DNA of 64,000 nt from Sphagnum compactum (taxonomy: Eukaryota; Bryophyta; Sphagnopsida; Sphagnales): NCBI GenBank assembly GCA_965153455.1, contig OZ234503.1, positions 4,836,001 through 4,900,000 on the forward strand, written 5' to 3'. Numbering within the stretch: the stretch's first letter is position 1; each line of letters opens with the position of its first letter. A model generated the notes under the pieces. It did not search any database and had not been told where the DNA came from. It saw nothing but the letters and a program-made list of their open reading frames with translations. The position numbers and the translations under genes were made by a program. Shown here in pieces: positions 48,201 through 60,164 of this stretch.

Positions 48201-49559
48201 ATAGTTAGCTAGGGAATTGGAACGCAACAAATTCATTCATCTTTCATGGTGCACAATTGGATGGTGCTAGTTCATTAGTTCATTTCCGCCTCTTGAGCTT
48301 GCTTCCTTTCCCCAACACCCTTCCAAAAGTATGGTTGCAAAACACTCTATGTAATTCACTAATTTTTGTCACTCTAATAGTAATGCACCCATTGATTGTG
48401 TGGCATTTTCTTGTTGGATTTTTTTTGCAGTGGTCTTTCAAAGCAAGCAATGGTGGCAAGAGAAAAAAGAAACCCTAAATATCACCTAAGTAGGCATTCT
48501 TAACAAAAACAAATATTTTTAAAAACCTTGTAAAATAGGTGTTCGTTTGTTTATTTGTTGTATTTGTTTGGATGTGACCACACCCCCTAACCCTCCCAAT
48601 TGTGGGACCCCCTCTTTGCCTTCAGTACCACTGAAAAGCCCTTGACAAGGTGATGTGCACATATGTCATTTTGCAATTTCCAGACCAATTTTGCAACAAA
48701 GAAAAAATGATTGACAAAAGTCATGATTTTTTTTAAAATAAATTAACTTAATATTACTTAGCCTGATTGCATAAGGACTTTGAAATTAAGCCTATTTCAA
48801 CTAGAATAGGATTGGTATGGCTGACCTTACAAGAGTTTTAATATACTTGGCCCAAAGACACATGGGCCCGCTCTTAGTTCATAATAAAAGTTTCTCTACA
48901 TAAAAAACTAACATTACCATGACTCACACACATTACATAATTATTTTGGGGAGAAAAAATCAAAAAATAAATTTTGCAAACTATTAGATGAATGGAAAAT
49001 GTTTAAGAGTCATATTAGTGGAACACAAACTTAATCATGTAAACAAACTCCACCTCTACAGTTGTGCATCCAAGATCCCAATTACACAAAAGAACATATA
49101 TGAATTTTTGCAAATAAACCCGCTAGCCTTGTGACCAGTGGTGATTGGTGGCTAAATTCAAAACCTCTTCTCACCAAGCAAGCTTCAATTATGCAATACA
49201 AACCCAACAATCCTTGCTTCATCAACCCCTAACCCCTAACAAAAGAAGGTGTTTTGTTTAACACCAATTAGACAATCTAAAGGCATGGAAATTTTCATTC
49301 AATATTGAAAGAAATGATGTTGTTTGCATTTTAAGAGGTCAGTAAATTGCAAATATTAAAAAAAATTCACAAGTATTTTTGTTGAAATATGTAGTAATGA
49401 ATTTTGCACCAAAATCTTTTATATTGCTTGCTTGTGACAACAACATAGTTTTATGATAAAGTATCATCGTGCCATAGCTATCATGACAAGATAAGACATA
49501 AATTTTATATAATAAAGCTTTTTACATTTCATTGTTCACATAAATGTTTGGTGTTTTTA

Positions 49560-52500
49560 TTTCATTAAGACAAAGAGTATGATGTTAGTACCTTGGATTT
49601 GTTGATATATTGTTCAAATGTGAATTCAAAAAAAATGTTTTAAGTCGTTGAATGACTATGATTATGCACAATACATTGTTAAATAGATGATTGTTATTTT
49701 GTATTGTGCATAAATTTGAAGATGATCCAATATTTCTTTGCCAATAGGATCTACTTGAAAGTTTTTTCTTGATAATGAAAATAAGAAACACAAATGTTCT
49801 TTCGAATGGACCCTTTATAGTGATGTGTATGTTAAAGTATGTTTTGTAACACCTTTTGAATCAAATGTAAACCGACCAAAAGTTAGACCTTGTGGTTGAT
49901 GCATTGTACATGCAATAACTAATTGTATAGGGAATAGAACTTTTGTAATAATGTGTAATGGATCACCAATTTGTATTTTAACTATTTTTTCAATTGGTAT
50001 CTAAATTTTGTTAAGTGTAAGGAGCATTTCATGAATTTGTAAAAAAATTATTCTTGCATTATAATCAACACATAGGTTTAAAAAATCTGTTCATATTAAT
50101 GATTTTGATGATGTTATGTATAATCTAGAAATGTTCCATCTACACCATTAACAAGTCCATCTAATGTTACATAATCACTTACACATAATTCTATTAACAT
50201 GTTTCGATTGAATCAATGACATTTATGTATTAAGACTAATTGTTTGACTTGGGTTTGTTGATAATTTGAAATGAGGACATGTATCAAAATGTATGTCTTG
50301 TACAACAAATGGAGATGTATCCTTAGATGTGTTTTCAAAAAACATATTTGTTATGGCTAATGTTTTTACATTTGTGTAAACAAATACAATAATGTAAATA
50401 TCTTTTGGTGGAATTCCTAAGTAGGTTTGATTGATGGATTTTATTTCTCAAGTGTTTGTGCTGTTGTTTGAAATCTATTCACAATCTTAATAAACTATAT
50501 ATAATTTTGCCACATAATTTGTTGTAATTCATAACATTTAATGTTTTCATGGCAAAATTTTGTTCCAAGACTATTAAGAAAGTCTTTAGATTTGAAAAAC
50601 CATGAATGTCACTCCAAAAGGTGCTTGATAAAAACTACCCATCATTATAACATCAAGACCATCCATGAATTGATTATGAATTTGTTTATTATTCGTAATC
50701 TACAATCAATGAAATTTCTCATTTTGTTTTAAACTAATAAAATTTGATTGATGATTAATGAATGAAGTTCATTGTATGTTTTTATTAAAAGTGTTTTTCT
50801 TTCACTGTTTAAAATTTTTATTTTGTTTATATTTGTTCAACAAAATTGGTAGAGCAAAATGTATTGTAATTCCATTAGAAATAGTTCTTTTAGTATTTGT
50901 AAGTTTCATCAGTTTAGGTTTTCAAGGACTAACATTGAAATTTTGTGTTATATAATATTGAACCATGTTTTGAATAATAGACATAAGTGTAAATTTTTTC
51001 CTTGTACTCACAACTCCCATTAAGAATATATGCAAAGCTTTTACTGGATTTTTAATATTTTAATATAATATATCGTCAACAATGATTTGTTGTTCATTAT
51101 TTAAATGTCTTATTTGAGAAGAAAAATCATCATATGGTATTTGTTCATCTACTCGTTGACCAATGTCATACATTAATTAGTTTTTTTCTTGTTTATATTT
51201 TTTTGATGGGTATTTTTTCATATGCTAAATCATATTGTTCAATTGTTTCACATTGATACACAATGTATTCTTTTTCAGATTATTTGCATTTGTGATTATT
51301 TCCAAAGCAAAAAAATTGACATCCCATCCATTTGTTTCATGAATTTTTGTGTATTTTTTTAACAATTGATTGTAGATTATACCATTCATCTTCATACTTA
51401 TTAGTATTGCTGAAATTGTTTATGTCGATTTTTCAAATCTTTCCAAAAAATTCTTCTCTTCCATGTAAACATCTTTCCAAAATTTATGTTTATTTTTTAA
51501 GGAACTCTTAAATTCACGAACTGGTTTGAATAAAAGGACTACTTTTTAATAAAAATTTTCTAGACCTTTCTGTTTATTAAATGAAACCCAATAGATAATT
51601 TATTTTGTTATTTTTTCAGGCTTTTAATATTATAGTCAACCACAAATTTCTGCTGGGCATAATTCTTCTAACATTTCATGTCATTTTTTATATTTATCAA
51701 CTACTGATTTGCAACAAATCTTTGTTGAACATAAAGGTAAATTACTTTAAAAAATTGTGGTATTAATACTTTTGTTTTATCGTGTGTTTCACAAGTGTTT
51801 TATAAATTGGAATGATCTTGTTGTATGATAAAATGAAATTGATAATATTATTTGTATTGTTTCTTCAACATTACAAATTTCATTTCCCATTTTTCTTCTT
51901 CATTCTAATGCTTTAGTTTATTCAATTTTACATTTTTTCAATCTTGACTTCATTTTTTGTGTAACAAACTTGTTTGTTTTTGTTATATAAGGGTAATATC
52001 CAATAACAACGCATGAATCCAATATAAATTGTGCGTATGTGTTTGCTTCCCATAAAGTCCCTATTATTTTGCACCACCAATTTGAAATTTTGTCACAACA
52101 AAATAATCTTTAACTTGACCAAATAAAACATTGATTTTTTAATCTTCAAAAACTATTCATTCGATGTTCATAATAACATGCACATGTAATTAGATCATTT
52201 CTAACAAGTTTTTTAATGTTTGGTATAAGAAACTACTTTTCAAATGATTATGTTAGTTATAATAATATGACCTAATAGGTTTGCTTTTTGAATATGAATC
52301 CATGCAAAGGACAATATGAAATTTATTAATAGTTTGATTGTTTTAAAAAACATATTAGTTATGTGATAAGTCAAATTTTAAATTACACTTCTTAGTTTTT
52401 TTATTTTTTAATATGAACAAGAAATCAAAGACCTTGAATGGCCAAATAATAATGTTGGAAAGTTTTTTTTTCCATAATGTTTACCATGAAATAAGCCGAG

Positions 52501-53300
52501 AGGTTGAAAGTCTTTTGAGATGCAACTCTTAATGAAGCTTCATTATTGTCAATTATATGTTCAACATTTATAATGTTTTGTACTAGAGTATCTATATAAT
52601 TTTTATCAGATTATTTTTCAAATTGGTTTGAATTTTATATTTATAGTTCATTAAATTCACCAAAATCATTGTTTTCATTTGTTATTGCAAGTTCTTCTAA
52701 ATCTCACTAGTTTCATTTTATTGAAAATTTGCTTCCATGTATAATGATGTTTAAAAAATTTGTTGTAAGGCTTTAATTAATATGTTGGGGTGAACATAAC
52801 TTGACATATATATTGATTTGTATTTTAACTTCCTTTTTAAAACACAACAATAGAATAATCATCATGTAACATGTGTGGCAATACATTTTGTAAAAGATTT
52901 ACATTTGTTGGAACATTTACAATTTTTTGTACATATTCAACATATCCTCTTGATTGAAGTTTTTGTACAAATGCAAAATGTGTTGTTATTAGATCTTCTT
53001 TAATTTTATTTAACATTGAAAAAAAATTCATATTTGATGGATTGCGAATAATAAAATTTCATAATACAATATCTAACAAACTATTTGAACTTATTTTCTT
53101 TTCACAAGATGTACAAATGAAGACATGTTCTTCAATTCTATAATTTTTATAAAAACAAGAAAAATGTTTGTTTGTAATTCAAATGCATAATGCACTTGAT
53201 AACCAAAATATATCTTGGACAATAATAACATGCATATTTTGCAATGTCTAATATTTCATTTTTATAATTATTTTTTGATCTTCAACATCAATTATAAATG
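49560..53300 (-). pseudogene. Helitron Rep/helicase gene, heavily decayed
   Basis: No long ORF exists, but the minus strand keeps the Helitron order through shifting frames. Near 53130 there is HVFICTSCEKK. At 52837..53031 comes GYVEYVQKIVNVPTNVNLLQ and LPHMLHDDYSIVVF (region before Rep). At about 52230..51950 there is NDLITCACYYEHRMNSF and VKDYFVVTKFQIGG (Rep-type domain). Near 51130 comes RHLNNEQQIIVDDIL, then HIFLMG (decayed Walker A, the GGAGVGKS part replaced). At 50100..50210 there is NRNMLIELCVSDYVTLDGLV. At 49585..49800 come SRKNFQVDPIGKEIL and AQYKITI. This text matches Rep/PIF1-type Helitron helicases as I know them. Intact copies move by rolling-circle replication. Element ends (5' TC, 3' hairpin CTRR) were not located. 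Confidence 0.78.
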
Positions 53301-54359
53301 AAACCTTTCTTTTGTTTTTTTTGAAATTTTTTCTTTTCATACACTTTTAATTTTTCATCCTTTTTTTTTAATGAGATCATCATTTATATATGTATCATCC
53401 TTTTTTCCTAGTACATTATGCAAATTTGATGTTTGTTGATTTGATTTATATTTTTCAGCAAATAACATTGTATCGGCATGGCGAGACACTTTTTGAAACT
53501 ATTTTGAATGTTTATATTTCTATTAATATTATTTTAATCCTTATTATTAGGATTTTTTGTTTTGATTCTAGGAATTTGAGGTGTTTTAAAAGTTGTAATA
53601 CATTCAAGTCAAAAATCGGATACATGGATAAAAAAGTTGATGCAATTTGTTGGCAAGTCCACTTTAAATATTTATCTTTCAATTCCCAAAAAACATGATT
53701 TAATTCATGATCATATAGTAGTGAAATTGCCCCATAACCCTTCTTTGACTTACTAATATTGACACTTTTTGAATGTAAGTATTTTCATCATTCACATCTC
53801 CATTATGTAAATCATGCAAAAAAAAAGCATTCAATTCACAAATTTGACATCACAACACTTTAGGTGTTCCAAACATAATGATTCCTACAAACAAAGCATA
53901 CTATGGCGACAAAGCATGGCAAAGTTTTTTTAGTATTTTATTGTATATGCAATCGCATCAAATAAACAATCACCTACCTTGAAGTGAAAGTTGACAACTC
54001 ATTGTAAACCAAGTCTTCATATGTCAATATTTATATCCATCATCCTAACTATTAAATTTATTGCAAAAAGTCTTTAGTTTTAGATTTGATTTTAGGATTA
54101 TATAAAGAAATTCAATCTTTATCATGCGCAATTTTCAATAAACCAAATATTCTAATATCTACATACAAACTGTTGTCCAAAATTATAACAAAGTTGAAGC
54201 GAAAACTTTGAAATCTAAAAAGAAAGTTCAAGTTCAACTTGATTGTACAAGAGGAAATGAATGAAAAAATATGTACATTCTCAAACAAAAAACATATGTA
54301 CAATTCAAGATTGATCTTCCTTTTTCAAATAGAGTATCTAATTATTTTAGTAGCAAGAC
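53301..54359. other. No gene seen
   Basis: AT-rich DNA between the Helitron and gypsy remnants. It may hold more decayed element sequence; nothing is assignable. Short ORFs at 53390..53698 (+) and 54112..54303 (-) look random. Confidence 0.4.
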
Positions 54360-55560
54360 TCAAGGTAACTCACCTTTGGGATTCTTTTCCTTAAACAAAT
54401 ATAGAAAAATATCTTGCCTTACTTTGAATTGTTCTATAATCCCCAAGCTAGAACCTAAGAATGAACTAATCCAAGGTCCATACAAGATCACATTGTATTT
54501 TTCACCATTGTCTAACATTATCTTGCAAGTAATCCGGGCTTGGCTCTCAAATTCAACTATGGATCCACAAATATGATAGTAGGTGGCATCCATGTTTGTC
54601 AATGGATGCAAATTCACTATCGGATCAATTGTTTTCCATGGATGAAAAGTCTTCTCGTGGATTCTTTCATCCATATTCATCTCGATATAATCCATCCATG
54701 GAAGAATACGGCATCCATGTTCATCAATGTCATGATGTTAACATATGCAAAATATCATGAATGCTACTATTGTCAAATTCTCGAACACTATAGGCATGAC
54801 TCTTTTAAAAAACTCCGATCGATCATGTAATTTGGACACCCACGTTTTAAGGTCATTTAAATTCACGATTGGATCAATTTTTTCTTTCATTACACTAGGA
54901 AATATTGGTTCCCTACTATACAATAGCTAATAAGGATTGTAAGGGGCCAAAGAGGCTTGCTTACTAAATTTGTACCCCATGGCAACATGAGGTCCCAATC
55001 ACATGACTCCCCTTAAATAGCCCATATTTTCATCATCCACATTTGATTGTTTGAACAACTCATTTAGTTAACCCATTAGGTATAGGGTGATCTCATGATG
55101 TGGTTCTATGATCAATCAAGGCCTTGACACATATTTCATCAAAAGGCCCCTAAAACTTCCCTTCCTTGGTCAATTAACATTTCAACAAGTACCCCAAATT
55201 TAGCTAAGCAAGACTTGATCAAGAAATGCAATAATTGTCAAGTCTAAAGAATTTTATGATAGAACTATGAGTTCAATCCATTTGCTAAAATGTTCCACCA
55301 TCATCAAAACATATTTTGCTCCATGTGATAGTAACTAGTGGTCCCACAAAATGCAAACTCCAATTATGTCCCAAACCCATGACATGTAATGGTTTCAATT
55401 GAGGTGACAAGGTGTTAAAATTTGGTCATACTCAATAACGCACTTCACACCACCTTAATTACATATGTTGCAACTTGTTGGTACATCCAAGGTTATCGGT
55501 GTCAACCTTGTCATGTCACATTAGTCGTTTCAATTTTGATATCAATGTAGCCCATTGTCA
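54360..55560 (-). pseudogene. Ty3/gypsy integrase remnant
   Basis: Minus strand, several frames. Near 55400 there is LSPQLKPLHVMGLGHNWSL followed by HFVGPLV, the integrase core start where D of D-F-x-G-P-L is replaced by His. Then VEHFSKWIEL and a DQGREVLGAF segment follow, and near 55090 KALIDHRTTS, DHP and VVQTIK. At 54738..54923 comes YSREPIFPSVMKEKIDPIVN, LNDLKTWVSKLHDRSEFFKR and MPIVFENLTIVA, the C-terminal part. The 111-codon frame at 54360..54695 follows in sequence and may be the integrase tail or untranslated DNA. CGA-to-TGA stops and frameshifts show decay. No LTRs were found near it. Confidence 0.72.
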
Positions 55561-55800
55561 TGTTAGTTTAAGGTCAACCTAGGTTAAAACATAATGTTTT
55601 TGCAAGGATGATTTTTTTATCCTAACAATGATTGAGATTTAGTCAACACCACATAATTTTGGGGGACATGGATGATTGGCCAAACTTGGATCTTTGTCAA
55701 TATGATGGTTAAAACTCAATTGCAAAAGAAAAAAGAATCTACACTGTCAAAAAGTTAAGGTCAGAAATTCATTTGTTTTCATTTTTTACTTTTTTGTGAT

Positions 55801-56128
55801 TGAAATCCAATTGCCACATGGACCAAGGTGTCCATAGGGGCCAAAACCAAGTCTACCCAATCACAATCTTGTGGCGATCAAATTCCATTCTAAGAAAAAA
55901 AAATGGTTGTCGAGATATAATGACTAAATTTCAACCCACATCTCGATGGTCAACATTTTTTTTCCCAATTGGAATTCAATCATCACATGGACCTTGACAA
56001 GGGTGTCCACAAGGATTGAAACTAGGCCCACCTTAGTTGCAATCCATGTGGTGACATAATTCCAATCAAAAATGAAAAAGGTCATAAGATGTGATGACTA
56101 AATTTCGATCACCATCTTGATAGTCACT
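55801..56128. repeat. Tandem duplication, ~169-bp unit
   Basis: Copy 1 starts at 55801 and copy 2 near 55970. Shared boxes include CACATGGACC, GTGTCCA, ATGACTAAATTTC and CATCTCGATGGTCA/CATCTTGATAGTCA. Copies are moderately diverged. Confidence 0.7.
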
Positions 56129-58013
56129 AAATTAATAATAATAATAATAATATAACTTGCAAAATGAAAAAATAGAAAAAAAATTCTTATTGTGAGAGCA
56201 TTTTGTAAATGACATTATTGACTAAACAAATTGACACATCCATCATGATGCTAACTTGATGACTGACGTAAAAACAGCACCTCATGTCATTTTTAACAAC
56301 CTTGTGTAACCTTGAAAGATTGTTTTAAGATCAACTTCATCAATGGCTTGCACATCATGTTTTGGATGAAATACAACATTTTTATGCTAGTTTGGGTCAA
56401 TAAATCTACACAAGATCTAGTGATTTTATCTAGTGCTTGTAAAAAGCACTACACATTTAAAAGATTGTTCTTGATCGGTCAACTATAATGATTGGCCTAG
56501 TAGGTAGTTGAAGTTAAATATTGTAAATTTTTTTGAGGTTTGGTAATAATTGAATTTTTTTTTAAATGTCAAAAAATTTAGAAATTATTTGTTTGAAATG
56601 GTTAAATTTGAGAAAATTACAAGGGAGGGAAAAATAAAACAATTTGTGAAAACCTAGGAGCACCATTGCAAAACATATATCCAGTATTTGACAACATTTC
56701 TCTATTCTATGCTCTGGTGGAACATTGTCTCTTCACATTTTTGCAAAAATAAGTAATAAAAAATGTTGTAAAAAATGTTGTTCTGTCAGAGGTTTAGAGT
56801 CCAGAGAACATGCCAAATAAGTTGTCTATATCTATTGTCAAAAATTCCATAAATTATTATTTTCTACTGTAGAAGTGATTTTTATTTATTTTTAAATTAT
56901 TATTCAGCAGCTGAGTGCAAAACCCAAAAAGGTACTATGATAATCTCTTGCTTTATAGTGTCCCCTATACCATGTTCATGGGTGAAGATTGGGAAACAAT
57001 TGCATACCATGTTGGATGTGCTAAGCATTATTATTACATAGGAATTCCTGGGTCTAGGATGCTGTTGCTTAACATAGTTAACTTCTTCATGATGGGAATT
57101 GATGAGGTCTTCAATCGATGGGAACATTTTTCTGTCTGCCACAATTGTCTAGAATTCATTGTCTTTCATGGTCCTTGCCATATTGCAAAACCTCTCTCTA
57201 ACTATCCTTCGATATTTTGGCTGCCCACTGAAAACCATGTATAGAAATCTGGCAATTTTTACTATTATCTTCTTTGACGATTGAAATCCTCCAAAGTCAC
57301 TTAATTTTCGAATTTTGAATTTCTCTTTTTGGCAAAATTTTGCCAATACAAAGAAAGGCTGGTGTATACATCTCTTCCCCCTCTCCCTCTTATTTAGCAG
57401 CATGTCCAATTTCTCCATACAATAAATTGAAACAAAACCCATGGTTTCAATAGAAAAGGGACTCTTGCTGGTCATGGAATTACCAGAAATGGGTGCAAGC
57501 CTGGTGATGCAATTTCATAGATTGAAAAAATAGCCAAGACAAAAGAGAAAATAAAACAAATATCTTTCATAAGAATAGAGAAAGCTCCATTCACACAATG
57601 AAGAAGAAACAGCAAGATCAACACTTCCTTCGGAAGCCACAAAAAGAACCAAACTAGGGAAGACAGAAACAAACCAAAAAAAACACACCCATATGAACAG
57701 AAGTGCCAGTCTCACACCTGTTTAGCGAGAATAGATATGCATGATAATGACTTAACTACCACAACTTCCCCACTGACTTTACCAGCTCCCTACAGTGGGT
57801 AAAGGCCGATGACAAGCACCAACCTACGAACTGAGTTTTGGATGCAATTCCAAAAGCAACGAGAAGACTCAACCATACTACTGGCTAGCAATAGACCACA
57901 ACAACATTGCTAAGACAAAGAAACAAAGAATGACAGAAAGGGAAAAGAAAAACAAAACGAAAAGACAAACAAGGAAAAACTATGAACAAGTGAGCTTACA
58001 AGAAGCTCCCCAC
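56129..58013. other. No gene seen; dispersed repeat blocks
   Basis: Bases 56530..56620 and 56880..56945 match blocks at 9.26..9.33 and 9.76..9.83 kb in the same order. The plus ORF at 56915..57244 (109 codons) is unassigned. The part from 57470 on may be the downstream end of the Penelope-like remnant. Confidence 0.4.
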
Positions 58014-58950
58014 TTACAAGACCCAAAGCAAAATCGTTCTGAAAATGTCAAAAGTGAAAACTCCAAACAAGAATTTTTCTCTAATAAGCAACCCTCTAGG
58101 TCTCTTTAGAAGAACTTTTAAAGGGTAGCCTTTTGCCTTGAAAAAGACAATACGATTGACCATCTGGAAGACAAAAAGCTTCTTACAACTACAAAGTCTC
58201 AAGAATCTGTAAAATTGACTATTGATAACCCCCAGCTTCACAATCATTGAGAAATTGGAATGAACATGAGGCATTCTAATCATTCAATACTTGCATACTT
58301 TGGTCGAGAGTGTTCGTAAAAAATGTCACAGGATAAACCTTGAGGACTTTGTCTCACAGCTAGATCCAAGAAATTACAAGAGAAGCCTTTAGACATACAA
58401 TTCAACTCACAAGATGTTTTGGGGTATATGCCACTACCAAAAGAGTCTTGGTTAAGGTACATGGAGTTCACAAAGGCTGGAAAATCAGGAACAAAAATAT
58501 CATCCACAAACCTATGCACCAGGGACAATCTATGAAGCACAACAGGACATGTGTTACTCTTCAAGAGACACTTTATGAAATCAAATAAAGAGATAGAAAT
58601 TAGCCAAATAAACCACACATTAGTACCCATGGGGATACCAATGCATTGTATATAAACACTGTGACCAAAACAAAGAAACAAATTGTCTAATAAGACATCC
58701 AACCAAGAGATCACATCTGAAGCCTCCACAACTTTGAAGATATGAAGATTTTTAAACAGATTGATCTCTGCTTTATTTTTCACCTACAAAAACATTCAAA
58801 GCTGATTTTCAAACCATCACAAACTTAAAATGGTGAAGCTTCGGCATCCAATTAAACACTTTATTTATCAGAACTCTCATAAGAGCTTTTAGATCCGCTA
58901 GGTCAATTTTGGTGTATAGAGTTGAAAAATCAAAAGACTGTGACAGAAAA
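58014..58950 (-). pseudogene. Penelope-like element reverse transcriptase, frameshifted
   Basis: The minus strand from about 58950 reads FDFSTLYTKIDLADLKAL (RT motif region with the STLYT signature). Then, in 58783..58280, come VISWLDVLLDNLFLCFGHSV, QCIGIPMGTN (58619..58648) and RFVDDIFVPDFPAF (first Asp pair from 58504..58499), followed by GSGIYPKTSCELN and NFLDLAV. The next frame (58283..58014) continues with MIRMPHVHSN and QFYRFLRLCS. A single missing base near 58282 explains the break. GIPMGTN plus R-[YF]-[VI]-DD is typical of Penelope-type RTs rather than LTR or LINE types. An in-frame stop and a second shift lie near 58800. No GIY-YIG nuclease was seen. Confidence 0.68.
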
Positions 58951-60164
58951 AAAAAAAAAAAAGAAAGAAATCAAGGAAATTGCATTGACAATAATGAGCA
59001 ACAAACACATTAGTGCTCAGAAAAAACAGAAAGCAGGCACAGCCTGATTTTGCAAAATCTTTTTTATGTACAGAACCAGGCATCTGTCACTGCCCAGAAG
59101 CTTGGAAACAAGTGCCCTGGGGGGAGGGCGGGGGGAAGGGGGGGTTAGCAACCGAGATAGCATGGTTCTACCAAAATAAAAGTCATGCAAATGTCCACCA
59201 ACTGGGTTAAGGTTTTACAGCCACAACAGATATTGGGAAAGCCTGGCTAGCACTAGTAACTCTTGCTTTTGAGCATTTGTAATCATACTTAGAGAATGTG
59301 TTCACCATAAAATCCAAACCAAATTGATGCTATCACATGATCAATCTGGCAGGGTACATCTTCAACGACACTAGTTCAATTGAGCTTGGAGGAGTAATGT
59401 GTATGGCTCACAAAAAAAAACTTTTCTAATCCTGTTATGCAACCATCTAGTCCATCACATTCCTGAAGAAGGGTAGTGGGAACAACTCTGTAGTCCATAT
59501 ATCAGCACCCACAACAACAAAGAAGGTTTGCTTGATATAGCATGGCAACACTCTTGGGTAGCTGGTATAAAAGATAAGCAACACACCCAGGAAAGAAATA
59601 TGCCTCCCGCAAGAGCTGAGCTGAAACCTGGGCTTTTTTTAAGAGACAAAAAGCTAAAGCCCAACTTTCACAAACAGCTCTAGTACTCGAAACTTCCACT
59701 ACAGAAGTTTAGCTCTTGCTCCAGTGATTTGCTCGTTGAGTAGAGAACCATAATCTCCACCCCTTCTACTGAGGGATATATCTTGGGACTTTGTGAGTGA
59801 GTAGTAGTCTAACAGAAGTCCAGCAACATCCTACTATATGAGCCTTGTGCATGGTTTGGCTGTTCAGCTTTCAGGCAAAAGGTTCAGGGCCCCCCTATCA
59901 GGTGTTAGAACTCTTCTGCAACCACAGATGGCCAGCTGCTGTGGGTCCTTTTTCTCTCTTCGCTAGCACTTCAACACAAGTTTTAAATATCTAAGCAAAA
60001 TGGGGCACTCTGTCCAGGTGGTGTACATGCAGATGCTGCTGGTATAGATCCAAACATGGCATTCTGTCAGTCAAAATCACCTTAGTAATAACTTATGTAT
60101 ATAATCAGCAGCTCAAACAGCCCTTCTCTTACCCCTCTTTCATTGCACCATCAGCTTGACCGTT
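58951..60164. other. Downstream flank / 3' untranslated region of the ARF gene
   Basis: The right part (about 59700..60164) is likely ARF 3' untranslated region. A purine-rich G tract lies at 59118..59144. ORFs 59455..59664 and 59502..59699 (-) have no known product. No poly(A) signal was fixed. Confidence 0.4.

Larger units (their letters stand above)
42073..49559. other. Gene-free stretch upstream of the laccase, rich in small repeats
   Basis: The laccase promoter should lie in the first few hundred bases, but no TATA box is decisive. Further features: perfect 16-bp palindromes at 42898 and 45237, a short telomere-like TTTAGGG stretch (43093..43110), copies of dispersed repeats, tandem repeats at 44.2 and 45.9 kb. 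Protein-like but unassigned ORFs lie at 45500..45757 (-) and 46569..47057 (+). No gene is supported. Confidence 0.45.
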
